A DNA stretch of 64,000 nt from Stenotrophomonas sp. SAU14A_NAIMI4_5 (GCF_003086795.1 NZ_CP026003.1:2654579-2718578), one strand, 5' to 3'; shown: positions 30,798-39,507, counted from the stretch's first letter. Notes: generated by a model from the letters alone, not told the origin. A program made the numbers and translations.

Positions 30798-30892
30798 GCC
30801 GGCCAGCGGCCGGCACTACCCGACACAGCGTGCCGACCAACGGTCGGCACCCACCACATGCCATGCACCGGTAGTGCCGGCCGCTGGCCGGC
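30798..30892. repeat. GTAG-type hairpins (three units)
   Basis: GCCGGCCAGCGGCCGGCACTAC, a divergent middle unit (TGCCGACCAACGGTCGGCA) and GTAGTGCCGGCCGCTGGCC, between the convergent mscS and oxidoreductase genes. Confidence 0.8.
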
Positions 30893-30907
30893 AGCCACCG
30901 ATCGGTG

Positions 30908-32023
30908 TCAGGCCTCCACGGCCTCTTCCAACGCCGGGTAATCGATGAACCCGGCGGCGCCGCCACCGAAGTACGTCGCGCGATCCGGCGCATTCAATTC
31001 CGCGCCCACCCGCAGCCGCTCCGGCAGGTCGGGATTGGCAATGAACGGCCGACCGAAGCCGATCAGATCCGCCCAGCCCTCGGCCAGCGCCTGCTCGGCA
31101 CGCTCGGCGGTGTACTTGCCGGCGTAGATCAGCGTGCCCGGATAGACCATGCGCAGTGCCTGCTTGAACGCCACCGGCATCAGCGGCGCATCCTCCCAGT
31201 CGGCCTCGGCGATGTGCAGGTAGCCCACGCCCAGTTCGCCCAGCAGGTGCGCCGCGGCCAGATAGGTCGCCTGCGGCGTATCGTCCACCGCGCCCTGCAG
31301 CGTGGTCAGCGGCGCCAGGCGCACGCCGACGCGCTCGCTCCCGGCCACGGCCACCACCGCCTCCACCACCTCGCGCAGGAAGCGCAGGCGGTTCTGCAGC
31401 GCGCCACCGTAGCCATCGGTGCGCTGGTTGGCCTGCGAATCGATGAACTGGTTGATCAGGTAGCCATTGGCGCCGTGCAGCTCCACACCATCAAAGCCTG
31501 CGGCCAGCGCATTGCGGGTGGCCTGCGCGTAGTCGGCGATGATGCCCGGAATCTCGTTTTCGGCCAGCGCGCGCGGCATCGAGTGCTGGATCATCTCGCC
31601 CACGCCCGCCTCGGGGCCGGCCCCGGTCGGGTCGACGAATACCTTCACGCCCTCGGCCAGCAGCGCCGAAGACGAGACCGGTGCGGCGCCATCAGGCTGC
31701 AGGGCCACATGGGAGACGCGACCGACGTGCCACAGCTGCGCGTAGATGCGGCCACCGGCGGCATGCACCGCATCGGTCACTTGCCGCCAGCCCTGCACCT
31801 GTTCCTCGCTGTGGATGCCCGGGGTCCAGGCATAGCCCTGCCCCTGCGGGCTGATCTGGGTGCCTTCGCTGACGATCAGGCCGGCACCGGCGCGCTGCGC
31901 GTAGTACTCCGCCATCTGCGCGGTGGCGACGTTGCCGGCGGCCGCCCGCGAACGGGTCATCGGCGGCATCACGATGCGGTTGGGCAGCGACAGCGGGCCC
32001 AGGGTGTGGGGGGTGAACAACAT
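30908..32023 (-). CDS. Old yellow enzyme family flavin oxidoreductase (NemA-like)
   Basis: A 371-aa FMN TIM barrel of the OYE family: LPNRIVMPPMTRSRA at the N-terminus, active-site FDGVELHGANGYLINQF (His/Asn pair), DGYGGALQNR and IGFGRPFIANPDLP. It uses NAD(P)H to reduce activated alkenes or N-ethylmaleimide-like electrophiles. The ATG at 32023 matches the usual OYE start (MLFTPHTLGPL). Confidence 0.9.
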   Translation of the reverse strand: MLFTPHTLGPLSLPNRIVMPPMTRSRAAAGNVATAQMAEYYAQRAGAGLIVSEGTQISPQGQGYAWTPGIHSEEQVQGWRQVTDAVHAAGGRIYAQLWHVGRVSHVALQPDGAAPVSSSALLAEGVKVFVDPTGAGPEAGVGEMIQHSMPRALAENEIPGIIADYAQATRNALAAGFDGVELHGANGYLINQFIDSQANQRTDGYGGALQNRLRFLREVVEAVVAVAGSERVGVRLAPLTTLQGAVDDTPQATYLAAAHLLGELGVGYLHIAEADWEDAPLMPVAFKQALRMVYPGTLIYAGKYTAERAEQALAEGWADLIGFGRPFIANPDLPERLRVGAELNAPDRATYFGGGAAGFIDYPALEEAVEA

Positions 32024-32125
32024 GGCGCGTTCTCTTGCGGGGGGACTGACCGCAAGGATGGGGATCGGCCGTGGCCCGCAACAGGCGCGGATGGGCAAAA
32101 CAGTTGTGCCGTGGAGGCAAGGGTC

Positions 32126-32164
32126 GGGGTCGGATCCCTTTCCGCAGGAAAGGGCTCTGACCCC
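32126..32164. repeat. 39-nt GGGGTC hairpin repeat, copy 1
   Basis: An inverted repeat GGGGTCGGATCCCTTTCC / GGAAAGGGCTCTGACCCC of 39 nt. Two further copies lie at 33093-33131 and 39066-39104. This is a dispersed family distinct from the GTAG repeats. Confidence 0.85.
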
Positions 32165-32179
32165 GTTTGCGGACCCCGG

Positions 32180-33052
32180 CTACAGCGTCGGCTCGATCTT
32201 CAACGCGCCATGCGCCACCCGGTCATAACAGGTGCGCACCACATCCTCGCCGTACTTCAGCTCCAGCCGGCGCACGATGAAGTGCCCGCGCGCCATGTCC
32301 TGGTAGTAGTCGGTGAACATCGTATTGAGGGTGGCGCCAGCCGCAGCACCCACGATCGGCACCGCCTGCGCGGCGAACTTCTCGGTCACCACCACGCCGA
32401 AGCGCGCGGCCACCTTCTCCACCAGCTTGGCCAGCAGCTTGCCGGCCTCCTTCGGCGCCACGCCCAGGGTCAGGTCGCGGCCGGTCACCACCCGCCCGGC
32501 CAGCTCGGCCGACAGGTGGCGCATCACATCCGTGGTAAAGCCACGGGCCAGGTAGTAGCCGGTTTCGCTGGCATCGTCGCGCGGCGAGTTGCCACCCAGC
32601 GCGAACACCTCCAGGCAGGCCTGGCGGGTGCTGAAGTGGGCCAGGTCGAAGCCCTCGCTGCGGGCCACGTCGGCCACCGCGCGCATCATGATGGTGGTCG
32701 ACACCGGCAGCTCGATGAACAGCGCAGCGAAGCCGAACGCACCACCCACCGCGCCCGAGGTCGCCGCCGCCAGCTTGTGCCAGCGGGTGGAGGCCGACTT
32801 GCCGGGCGTGTTGCCCATGCTCCATAGCGCCGCCTGCGCGGACTTCGACAGCGCCGCCTCGACCGCACCATGGATGCGCCCGGAAATGGACTTGGGCAGC
32901 GCCTTCACCGCGAACTCCAGCGGCGTGCCGACCAGGTTGGCCATGCGCGCGGTGATCGTCGGCGCCTCCAGCAGGGCAACCGCCCGCTGCAGGTCGGCCC
33001 AGTCCTGGGCATCGTGGGCGATATCGCGGGGCAGCAGGATGGGCTCGTTCAT
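32180..33052 (-). CDS. EcsC-family protein
   Basis: The 290-aa protein shows the EcsC pattern: an amphipathic helical N-half, a hydrophobic glycine-rich stretch SGAVGGAFGFAALFIELPVS (about residues 100-120) and a second one PIVGAAAGATLNTMFTDYY near 250. EcsC proteins are membrane-associated, role unclear. The ATG at 33052 (MNEPILLPRD) is preferred. Both flanks carry the 39-nt hairpin repeat. Confidence 0.85.
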   Translation of the reverse strand: MNEPILLPRDIAHDAQDWADLQRAVALLEAPTITARMANLVGTPLEFAVKALPKSISGRIHGAVEAALSKSAQAALWSMGNTPGKSASTRWHKLAAATSGAVGGAFGFAALFIELPVSTTIMMRAVADVARSEGFDLAHFSTRQACLEVFALGGNSPRDDASETGYYLARGFTTDVMRHLSAELAGRVVTGRDLTLGVAPKEAGKLLAKLVEKVAARFGVVVTEKFAAQAVPIVGAAAGATLNTMFTDYYQDMARGHFIVRRLELKYGEDVVRTCYDRVAHGALKIEPTL

Positions 33053-33092
33053 GGGGCCGATAGTAGCGCCCTGGAGTTGAACGGATCGTCGC

Positions 33093-33131
33093 GGGGTCAG
33101 AGCCCTTTCCGCTGGAAAGGCATCCGACCCC
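33093..33131. repeat. 39-nt GGGGTC hairpin repeat, copy 2 (inverted)
   Basis: GGGGTCAGAGCCCTTTCC / GGAAAGGCATCCGACCCC, in the opposite orientation to copies 1 and 3. It lies just downstream of orn and upstream of the EcsC-like gene. Confidence 0.85.
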
Positions 33132-33145
33132 ACCGGGCGGCAACC

Positions 33146-33718
33146 TCAGGCGGTCGGCAGGCCCGACAGCGCGCCCATGAACTGGCGGTAGTGGCGCAGC
33201 TCGGCGATCGAGTCGTGCACGTCGCTCAGCGCGGTGTGGTTGCTGTTCTTGGCCAGTCCGGCAGCCACGGTCGGCGCCCAGCGCTTGGCCAGTTCCTTCA
33301 CCGTGGACACGTCCAGGTTGCGGTAGTGGAAGTACTTTTCCAGGCGCGGCATCTGCCGGTGCAGGAAGCGGCGATCCTGGCAGATCGAGTTGCCGCTCAT
33401 CGGCGAGACGCCGGCCGGAATCCACTGCGCGAGGAAGTTCACGGTCTGCGCTTCGGCCTGGGCCAGGGTGGTGGTGCTGTCCAGCACGCGCTGCCACAGA
33501 CCGGAACGACGGTGCTGGTTGCGGTTCCACTCGTCCATCGCTTCCAGCGTTTCCAGCGGGTGGTGGATGGCGAATTCCGGGCCTTCGGCCAGCACGTTCA
33601 GCTGGGCATCGGTGACCACGGTGGCGATCTCGATGATCGAATCGTTGTCGGTATCCAACCCGGTCATTTCCAGGTCGATCCAGATCAGTCGTTCGTTGGC
33701 CGCGCCGTTCTCCACCAT
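33146..33718 (-). CDS. orn: Oligoribonuclease
   Basis: The 190-aa DEDDh exonuclease has Exo[11 protein letters not shown], Exo[13 protein letters not shown] and Exo[14 protein letters not shown], as in Orn. It degrades 2-5 nt RNAs and pGpG, finishing cyclic di-GMP turnover started by EAL enzymes such as the one at 41900. The ATG at 33718 has ACGAGGCG upstream. Confidence 0.94.
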   Translation of the reverse strand: MVENGAANERLIWIDLEMTGLDTDNDSIIEIATVVTDAQLNVLAEGPEFAIHHPLETLEAMDEWNRNQHRRSGLWQRVLDSTTTLAQAEAQTVNFLAQWIPAGVSPMSGNSICQDRRFLHRQMPRLEKYFHYRNLDVSTVKELAKRWAPTVAAGLAKNSNHTALSDVHDSIAELRHYRQFMGALSGLPTA

Positions 33719-33793
33719 CGTGTCGCCTCGTTGCTGGGCAGGCAGGGCGCCCACCGGTAAAGGAAAGAGGCGCCCATCATACCCTTTCGCTGC

Positions 33794-34321
33794 TCAGGCC
33801 TCGCCCACATGGTCTTCCAGCAGCAGCGGCGGCTTGCCGCGCTTGGCGCGGAAGTAATTGGTCAGGCGCAGGCTGGCCTCCTTGGCCAGCACACCGCCGT
33901 GGATCTCCACCCGGTGGTTGTGGCGGCCATCGCCGAGCAGGTTGAACACGCTGCCGCAGGCGCCGGTCTTGGGGTCGCTGGCACCGTAGACCAGCCGCGC
34001 CACCCGCGCGTGCACGATGGCCATGGCGCACATCGCACACGGCTCCAGGGTCACGTACAGGGTGCTGCCGATCAGCCGGTGGTTGGCCAGCGCCTCCCCC
34101 CCCTCGCGCATCGCCACGATCTCGGCATGCGCGCTTGGATCATGCGAGGCGATGTTGAGGTTCCAGCCCTCGCCCAGCAGCTGGCCATCGGCGCCCACCA
34201 GCACCGCCCCCACCGGAATCTCGTCGAACTCGTGCTGCGCGCGCTCGGCCAGGGCCAGTGCGTGGCGCATCCAGTGTTCATCGGCATCGTGCACAGGCAC
34301 GCCCAGCGGGGTGTCGACCAT
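33794..34321 (-). CDS. tadA: tRNA-specific adenosine deaminase
   Basis: The 175-aa protein has zinc-site motifs HAE (SAHAEIVAMR, about residues 64-73) and PCAMC (TLEPCAMCAMAIVHAR), plus DPKTGACGSVFNLL, all characteristic of TadA. It edits adenosine 34 of tRNA-Arg(ACG) to inosine. Strong GGGAGGAG ribosome site. Confidence 0.93.
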   Translation of the reverse strand: MVDTPLGVPVHDADEHWMRHALALAERAQHEFDEIPVGAVLVGADGQLLGEGWNLNIASHDPSAHAEIVAMREGGEALANHRLIGSTLYVTLEPCAMCAMAIVHARVARLVYGASDPKTGACGSVFNLLGDGRHNHRVEIHGGVLAKEASLRLTNYFRAKRGKPPLLLEDHVGEA

Positions 34322-34406
34322 GGTTCTCCTCCCGCTTGGGGGCTGTTCAATTGCGGGTGAGGCAGCAGCATACTACGCGTCCTTCACAAGCACCTTGGAC
34401 AGTCAC

Positions 34407-34844
34407 ATGCCCACACTACGTCCCTCCCGCGCCGACGAAGGCGCTGCCCTGGTCGATCTCTGGCGCCGCTCGGTCGATGCCACCCACGATTTCCTCAGTG
34501 CCGATGACCGCCAGGCCATCGATGCCGAAGTGGCCGGATTCCTGCCGCAGGCGCCCCTGCTGATCGCCGCCGACGCCCAGGACCGCCCGCTTGGTTTCAT
34601 GCTGGTGGATGGCAGCCACATGGAAGCCTTGTTCATTGACCCCGCCGCACGCGGTTCCGGTGTGGGCCGCCAGCTGCTGCAGCACGCGCTGGCCGAACAC
34701 CCCCAGCTCACTACCGATGTCAACGCGCAGAACGCGCAGGCCGCCGGTTTCTACCTGCACATGGGATTTGTGGAAACCGGCCGTTCGCCGGTCGATGGCC
34801 ACGGCCGGCCGTATCCGCTGATCCATCTGCGCTACGGCGGCTGA
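34407..34844 (+). CDS. GNAT acetyltransferase, YjaB-like
   Basis: The 145-aa GNAT domain has FIDPAARGSGVGRQLLQHAL as its acetyl-CoA loop (about residues 74-93) and FYLHMGFVETGRSPVDGHGRPYP at the end (by position 112-134), a pattern seen in YjaB-like enzymes. Substrate unknown. It is divergent from tadA. Confidence 0.85.
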   Translation: MPTLRPSRADEGAALVDLWRRSVDATHDFLSADDRQAIDAEVAGFLPQAPLLIAADAQDRPLGFMLVDGSHMEALFIDPAARGSGVGRQLLQHALAEHPQLTTDVNAQNAQAAGFYLHMGFVETGRSPVDGHGRPYPLIHLRYGG

Positions 34845-34906
34845 GCACGCCCACAATCCGTGCACTGGATGCTAGGTTTGCACTCCCTCGACACGGATGA
34901 CGAACG

Positions 34907-35131
34907 ATGCAACCAGGCGAAGTGATGTGGGGCCTGCTGATGGTGGTAATGGGCGCGATCTGGCTGTTCGTGCCCTTCGCGATTTTTTCGTGCCGCTCGC
35001 TGCTGGCCCGGCTGCTGGCCGAACAACAGCGCACCAATGCGCTGTTGACCCATATCGGTGGCCGGCGCATTCCGCCGCCGGAACCCGAGCCGGTGCCATG
35101 GGTGCCGCTGCGCGACGACGAAATGCCCTGA
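34907..35131 (+). CDS. Small single-pass membrane protein
   Basis: The 74-aa protein has one strong membrane helix (about residues 8-28, GLLMVVMGAIWLFVPFAIF), a short amphipathic helix and a proline-rich tail (RRIPPPEPEPVPWVP). No family recognised; the composition suggests a real gene. Confidence 0.6.
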   Translation: MQPGEVMWGLLMVVMGAIWLFVPFAIFSCRSLLARLLAEQQRTNALLTHIGGRRIPPPEPEPVPWVPLRDDEMP

Positions 35132-35171
35132 ACCATTGCGGCCCGGGGCATCGCGCCCTTGGGCTGGATAC

Positions 35172-35678
35172 TCAGGCAGTCGCTTCGAATGCCGGGGAAT
35201 AGCGCACCTCGCCCTGTGGCAACGGTGGCTGCAGGCAGAGCGCCTGGAAGTACCCTGCAGGAACGCCCGGCAGCACCAGTGCCGCTTCCGCACGGAAACC
35301 AAAGCGGTGGTAGTACGCCGGCTCGCCCAGCAGCACGCAGCCGCGGGCGTGCTGCTGGCGCAGTGCTTCCAGGGCCGCATGCATCAATGCCGTACCGATG
35401 CCCTGGCCCTGCCAGGCAGGCCCAACCGAGATCGGCCCCAGCCCATACCAGCCAGGGCTGCCGTCGGACATCGACACCGGCGATACGGCCACGTGGCCGA
35501 GCAGCAGACCATCGTCCACCGCCAGCAGTGACACCTGCAGTTCACCGCGGGCCCGCAACGCATCAACGATGAACGGCTCGGTATGCCCGCTGTGCGGGGC
35601 ATTGGCAAAGGCCGCCGCGGTCAGCGCATGGATGCCGGCGATATCGGCCGGGGTTTCAGGGCGGATGAAGAAATTCAC
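35172..35678 (-). CDS. GNAT N-acetyltransferase, YhbS-like
   Basis: The 168-aa protein has GPISVGPAWQGQGIGTALMH (about residues 83-102) and LLGEPAYYHRFGF, diagnostic of YhbS-type acetyltransferases. The start is GTG with ACGAGGTG in front. Substrate unknown. Confidence 0.87.
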   Translation of the reverse strand: MNFFIRPETPADIAGIHALTAAAFANAPHSGHTEPFIVDALRARGELQVSLLAVDDGLLLGHVAVSPVSMSDGSPGWYGLGPISVGPAWQGQGIGTALMHAALEALRQQHARGCVLLGEPAYYHRFGFRAEAALVLPGVPAGYFQALCLQPPLPQGEVRYSPAFEATA

Positions 35679-35741
35679 AGGGCACCTCGTTCAGGTCAGC
35701 AGCCTGGGCGATACTGCATCGTCTACCTGCAGGAGGTGATG

Positions 35742-36401
35742 ATGGACTGGGTTGTCGAGGCACGCACGTTGGCTTACGAAGCCCACGCCGGGCAGCAGGA
35801 CAAGGCCGGGCGGCCCTACATCGAGCATGTCGCGCGCGTGGCCGCTGCCATCCATGACGATGACACTGCCAAGGCAGCGGCCTGGCTGCACGACGTGGTG
35901 GAGGATTGCCCGGAGCATGCGGCGCGGCTGGAGGCGTTTCCGGCGCCGGTCCGCGAGATCGTCACCCTGCTCAGCCGGCACAGCGCACCCGATGCCACGC
36001 AGTACTACGCCAGCATCCGCCAGCATCCGCGTGCGCTGAAAGTGAAGCTGGCCGATATTGCCGACAACGCCCACCCACGCCGGCTGCTGCAGCTGCCGCC
36101 GGCGGTGGCCGAACGCCTGCGTGGCAAGTACGCCGCCGCGCTGGCCGCGCTGGGCACCGGCAACGCGCCCATCGTCGTGCCCGATCCGGCGCCTGCGCGC
36201 GTGCTGCAGCTGATGGAGACCGCACGCATGCGGGTGCGGCAGGCCGAGGACGCCGGTGCCGGCGCCCACACCGGCGACGACACGCCCGGTCCGCACCTGA
36301 AGGCGCTGATCAGCGCACGTGACACCGCACTGGCCGAACTGGAAGCACAGCTGACCGCGGAGGCATTCATCCTCTGGAGTGACATGCATGTGCTGGCCTG
36401 A
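35742..36401 (+). CDS. HD-domain phosphohydrolase, MESH1/SpoT-HD-like
   Basis: The 219-aa protein has a metal-binding HD domain: YIEHVARVA, AAAWLHDVVEDCPEH and KVKLADIADN (about residues 28-105). These correspond to the HD half of SpoT and stand-alone (p)ppGpp hydrolases. There is no synthetase or TGS domain. Activity on ppGpp is an inference. AGGAGG lies 5 nt before ATG 35742; an ATG at 35739 is too close. Confidence 0.8.
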   Translation: MDWVVEARTLAYEAHAGQQDKAGRPYIEHVARVAAAIHDDDTAKAAAWLHDVVEDCPEHAARLEAFPAPVREIVTLLSRHSAPDATQYYASIRQHPRALKVKLADIADNAHPRRLLQLPPAVAERLRGKYAAALAALGTGNAPIVVPDPAPARVLQLMETARMRVRQAEDAGAGAHTGDDTPGPHLKALISARDTALAELEAQLTAEAFILWSDMHVLA

Positions 36402-36520
36402 CCGCGGCCGGGGCGCAGACGGCACCACCGGCCAAACGCTGATTCTTGGCAGCGGGCGCTGACCGCTGCTGCGGTGCAGCAGTACAATGGGCGGCTTCCC
36501 CCGCCCTGCCCGCCCCCCGC

Positions 36521-37717
36521 ATGAGCCCCAATTCCCCCCTGGCCGCGCGGCTGACGCCGCGTCAGCGCACCTGGATCATCCTTGCCCTGTCGCTGGGTGG
36601 CTTTGCCATCGGCACCAGTGAATTCGCCAGCATGGGCCTGATGCTGGAGATCAGCCGCGGCCTGTCGATCAGCGAGACCCAGGTCGGCCACCTGATCAGT
36701 GCCTACGCCATCGGCGTGGTGGTCGGCGCGCCGATCCTCGCCTTCATCGGCGCCTCGTTCCCGCGCCGCAAGCTGCTGCTGGCGCTGATGGGCTTCTACG
36801 CGGTGGGCAACCTGGCCAGCGCCCTGGCCCCCAACTACGGCACCATGCTGGTCGCCCGCTTCGTCGCCGGCCTGCCGCATGGTGCCTACTTCGGCGTGGC
36901 GATGCTGGTGGCCGCGGCCATCAGCCCGGCCGGCCAGCGTGGCCAGGCGATGTCACGGGTGCTGCTGGGCCTGTCCATCGCGATCCTGATCGGCAACCCG
37001 CTGACCACCTGGCTGGGCCAGCAGCTGAGCTGGCGCACCGCCTTCGCCCTGGTCAGCGTGCTGGCCATCGCCACGGTGGTGATGATCGCCCGCTTCCTGC
37101 TGCCCGATCCGGACGAGGTGCGTACCTCGCCGATGCGTGAGCTGCGCGCGTTCAACACCACCCAGGTGTGGCTGGCGCTGGGCATCGGCGCGGTCGGCTT
37201 TGCCGGCATGTTCTGTGTCTTCACCTACCTCGCGCCGACCCTGGTGCAGGTGACCGGCGTGGCCGAATCGTGGATGCCGCTGGCCGTGGGCGTGTTCGGC
37301 ATCGGCGCGATCATCGGCAACATCGCCGGCGGCTGGCTGGTGGACAAGTTCCACTTCAACGCCGCCGCCGTCGTGCTGGTGTGGTCCATCGTGATGCTGC
37401 TGCTGTACCCGCTGGCCGCGCAGTCGGTGTGGACCATCGGCCCGATGATCATCACCGTGGGCACCATGGGTGCGCTGGCCGCCGTGCTGCAGACCCGCCT
37501 GATGGACGTGGCCGGTGAGGCGCAGACGCTGGCCGCCGCCTCCAACCACGCGGCGTTCAATACCGCCAACGCGCTGGGCCCGTGGCTGGGCGGCATGGCC
37601 ATCAGCGTCGGCTTCAGCCCGGCCACCACCGGTTATGTCGGTGCCGCCACCGCCATCGGCGGCCTGCTGCTGTGGGGCGTGTCGATGCTGGTCGACCGCC
37701 GCCGCAAGGCTGCCTGA
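36521..37717 (+). CDS. MFS transporter, DHA1 sugar/drug efflux type
   Basis: A 398-aa protein with about 12 membrane helices. Motif A-like (IGASFPRRKLLL) and the opening GGFAIGTSEFASMGLM are typical of AraJ/SotB-type DHA1 efflux proteins. It probably exports small sugars or drugs using the proton gradient. The ATG at 36521 (MSPNSPLAARL) has little ribosome-site sequence. Confidence 0.88.
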   Translation: MSPNSPLAARLTPRQRTWIILALSLGGFAIGTSEFASMGLMLEISRGLSISETQVGHLISAYAIGVVVGAPILAFIGASFPRRKLLLALMGFYAVGNLASALAPNYGTMLVARFVAGLPHGAYFGVAMLVAAAISPAGQRGQAMSRVLLGLSIAILIGNPLTTWLGQQLSWRTAFALVSVLAIATVVMIARFLLPDPDEVRTSPMRELRAFNTTQVWLALGIGAVGFAGMFCVFTYLAPTLVQVTGVAESWMPLAVGVFGIGAIIGNIAGGWLVDKFHFNAAAVVLVWSIVMLLLYPLAAQSVWTIGPMIITVGTMGALAAVLQTRLMDVAGEAQTLAAASNHAAFNTANALGPWLGGMAISVGFSPATTGYVGAATAIGGLLLWGVSMLVDRRRKAA

Positions 37718-37858
37718 GGTCCTGCACGCAGCCCTTGCCGCTGGCAGGGGCTGTGGCCACGCGGCTGGATTTGACCTCGCCGCTGCATCGGGCTGACAGG
37801 GTCATCACAGGTGGAAGTGTGACGATGAATACACCTTCTTCCTGGCACCCCCTTCCCC

Positions 37859-38107
37859 ATGTCGGACACCGGTCATTTCGCCATTCGCGCCTTCGAGGCC
37901 GTCTTCAACATGGCTGGCGGGGTGGAACGCATCACGTCGCTGACGGTGACCTGCAACCACTGCGAGGCCACGACCTCGTCCACCGAAGGCAACCTGCTGC
38001 ACCTGCCCGGCGGCACCCTGTTCCGCTGTGACGACTGCGGGTGCCACCAGGCAGTGAGCAATGCCCGCGTGGCCGACTGGCAGCTGCCGCGCGTGTTGGG
38101 TGTATGA
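37859..38107 (+). CDS. Small zinc-ribbon-like protein
   Basis: The 82-aa protein has two cysteine pairs, CNHC (residues 32-35) and CDDCGC (about 57-62), spaced like a zinc ribbon. No family recognised. Its stop overlaps the next start (ATGA). It could bind nucleic acid. Confidence 0.65.
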   Translation: MSDTGHFAIRAFEAVFNMAGGVERITSLTVTCNHCEATTSSTEGNLLHLPGGTLFRCDDCGCHQAVSNARVADWQLPRVLGV

Positions 38108-38292
38108 ACATGGACGCGCCGCTGACCGATGCACAGCGCCGGATCCTGCAGGCCATTGCCGATGCGGAACGCGTGGACAGTGACGCCGCCACCTGGGCGG
38201 TGAAGGCAGGCCTTGCCGTGCAGGCGGAAGACGGCGACATCGACCTGACCCCGCGCGGGCGCGACGTGCTGCAGGGACATCCGCCGCGCTGA
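38104..38292 (+). CDS. Small winged-helix-like protein
   Basis: The 62-aa protein MNMDAPLTDAQRRILQAIAD... reads like a compact winged-helix: LTDAQRRILQAIADAER, then a second helix and IDLTPRGRDVL as the wing. It overlaps the preceding gene by 4 bp and lies 18 bp before the SRAP-like gene, so the three are probably one transcript. Function unknown. Confidence 0.65.
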   Translation: MNMDAPLTDAQRRILQAIADAERVDSDAATWAVKAGLAVQAEDGDIDLTPRGRDVLQGHPPR

Positions 38293-38310
38293 GGCGGCGA
38301 CGGAGCGGGC

Positions 38311-39054
38311 ATGCGGCGTTTCGTGCAGGCCTTCGTGGACGTGGACAGCTTTGCTGCTGCCCTGCCCGGCGACGTGTCGGCAGCCCTGGCAACGGCGGAT
38401 GCGCGCTACAACATCGGCAAGGACGGCCACGCCTGGGTCTGGGCGGCAGGCGCGGCCGATGCGAAGACCACGACGGTCGTTGCAGAGATGCAGTGGGGCC
38501 TGGTGCCGCGCTGGTCGAAGCAGCCGTCCACGCCCTACACCACGGTGACTGCCCGGCTGGAACGCGCCCCGCGCAGCCGCATCTTTGCCGATGCCTGGAG
38601 CAAGCGACGCTGCATCGTGCCGATGACGGGCTATTTCAAGTGGGACCGGCAGCGACGACCGCCGTGGCCGATGTTCGTGCAGCGTCAGGATGGGGTGGCG
38701 CTACTGGCAGCGGGCCTCTGGGAGCACTGGCAGGACGATGCCGGCGACATGCGCGACACGTTTTCGATCCTGACCGATGGCAACCCGGCGATCCCGGCCC
38801 CGCTGTCTGCCGATGGGCCGGTGTTTGTGGAGCCCGCGGCGGCGGCGGCCTGGCTGAGGGGCGAGCTGACCACGCCGGCGCAGCTGCGACGGCACGCGCA
38901 TACCGCGGCGCTCGAGGCTGCGTATGTCGGCCTGGGCATCCGCGACCCGCGTCGCGATGACTACACCCTGCTGGAGCCGGTGGACCCCGACGCTGCGGGT
39001 GCCGACGATGCGCTGCCCGACTGGGATGGCGATGCGCTGGATGACGATGCGTGA
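38311..39054 (+). CDS. SRAP-family paralogue lacking catalytic residues
   Basis: The 247-aa protein follows the SRAP fold (MRRFVQAF, WGLVPRWSK, GYFKWDR, FSILTD). However, the N-terminal M-C-G-R-F is shortened to M-R-R-F, losing Cys2. The NARAET strand reads TARLER, the active-site Glu of GFYEW is Lys, and the HDRMPV segment has no His. It cannot use the known abasic-site crosslink chemistry. GGAG sits 6 nt before the ATG, supporting this start. It may be a structural or regulatory pseudoenzyme; compare the intact SRAP at 7807-8763. Confidence 0.8.
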   Translation: MRRFVQAFVDVDSFAAALPGDVSAALATADARYNIGKDGHAWVWAAGAADAKTTTVVAEMQWGLVPRWSKQPSTPYTTVTARLERAPRSRIFADAWSKRRCIVPMTGYFKWDRQRRPPWPMFVQRQDGVALLAAGLWEHWQDDAGDMRDTFSILTDGNPAIPAPLSADGPVFVEPAAAAAWLRGELTTPAQLRRHAHTAALEAAYVGLGIRDPRRDDYTLLEPVDPDAAGADDALPDWDGDALDDDA

Positions 39055-39065
39055 GTGATGGGCCC

Positions 39066-39104
39066 GGGGTCGGATCCCTTGCCGAAGGCAAGGGCTCTGA
39101 CCCC
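39066..39104. repeat. 39-nt GGGGTC hairpin repeat, copy 3
   Basis: GGGGTCGGATCCCTTGCC / GGCAAGGGCTCTGACCCC, same orientation as copy 1, with compensatory changes in both arms (TTCC/GGAA to TGCC/GGCA) that keep the stem. Confidence 0.85.
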
Positions 39105-39172
39105 TTCGTCGCGCTCCCGCTGAACCGCAAAAAACACATGGCGTGGATGTGGCTTGCTGCACAGTGCAGCCC

Positions 39173-39442
39173 ATGCATCACCGCCCTGCCCCTGCCCGCC
39201 ATGATGCCGTCGCCTTGCAGGCAGGAATGCTGGGCAGCGTGCTGGGCGTGGGCCTGTTCAAAGCACTGGCGATGTCCGGCGTGGTGTCCGGCTCGCTGAT
39301 GGGCATGGGCCTGTGGCTGCTGGCCTGCGTCCTGCTGGGCGCCTGGGCATTGGCCGCGGGCCTCGCCTGCTTGGCCCTGAGTCGGCGGGTGTTCGTGCTG
39401 ATGCTCGCGCTGTCAGCGGTCTTCGTGCTCTGCATCGCCTGA
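39173..39442 (+). CDS. Small hydrophobic protein, uncertain
   Basis: The 89-aa frame starts [10 protein letters not shown] and has two to three membrane helices (from about residue 18 to the C-terminus). The ribosome site is poor, and an internal ATG (MLGSVLG) is possible. Kept because of its membrane-protein composition; no family recognised. Confidence 0.45.
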   Translation: MHHRPAPARHDAVALQAGMLGSVLGVGLFKALAMSGVVSGSLMGMGLWLLACVLLGAWALAAGLACLALSRRVFVLMLALSAVFVLCIA

Positions 39443-39480
39443 TCCGCAGGCGCTTCCAGAAAAAATCCGAACCGTGGCGC

Positions 39481-39507
39481 TAAAGCTTCAGCCTGCGCCG
39501 CCGCTAC
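39481..39507 (+). promoter_or_regulatory. Sigma-28 (FliA)-like promoter of chemoreceptor
   Basis: TAAAGCTT (39481-39488), an 11-bp spacer and GCCGCTAC (39500-39507) closely match the flagellar sigma-28 consensus TAAAGTTT-N11-GCCGATAA. It lies 80 bp upstream of the chemoreceptor start. Confidence 0.7.
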
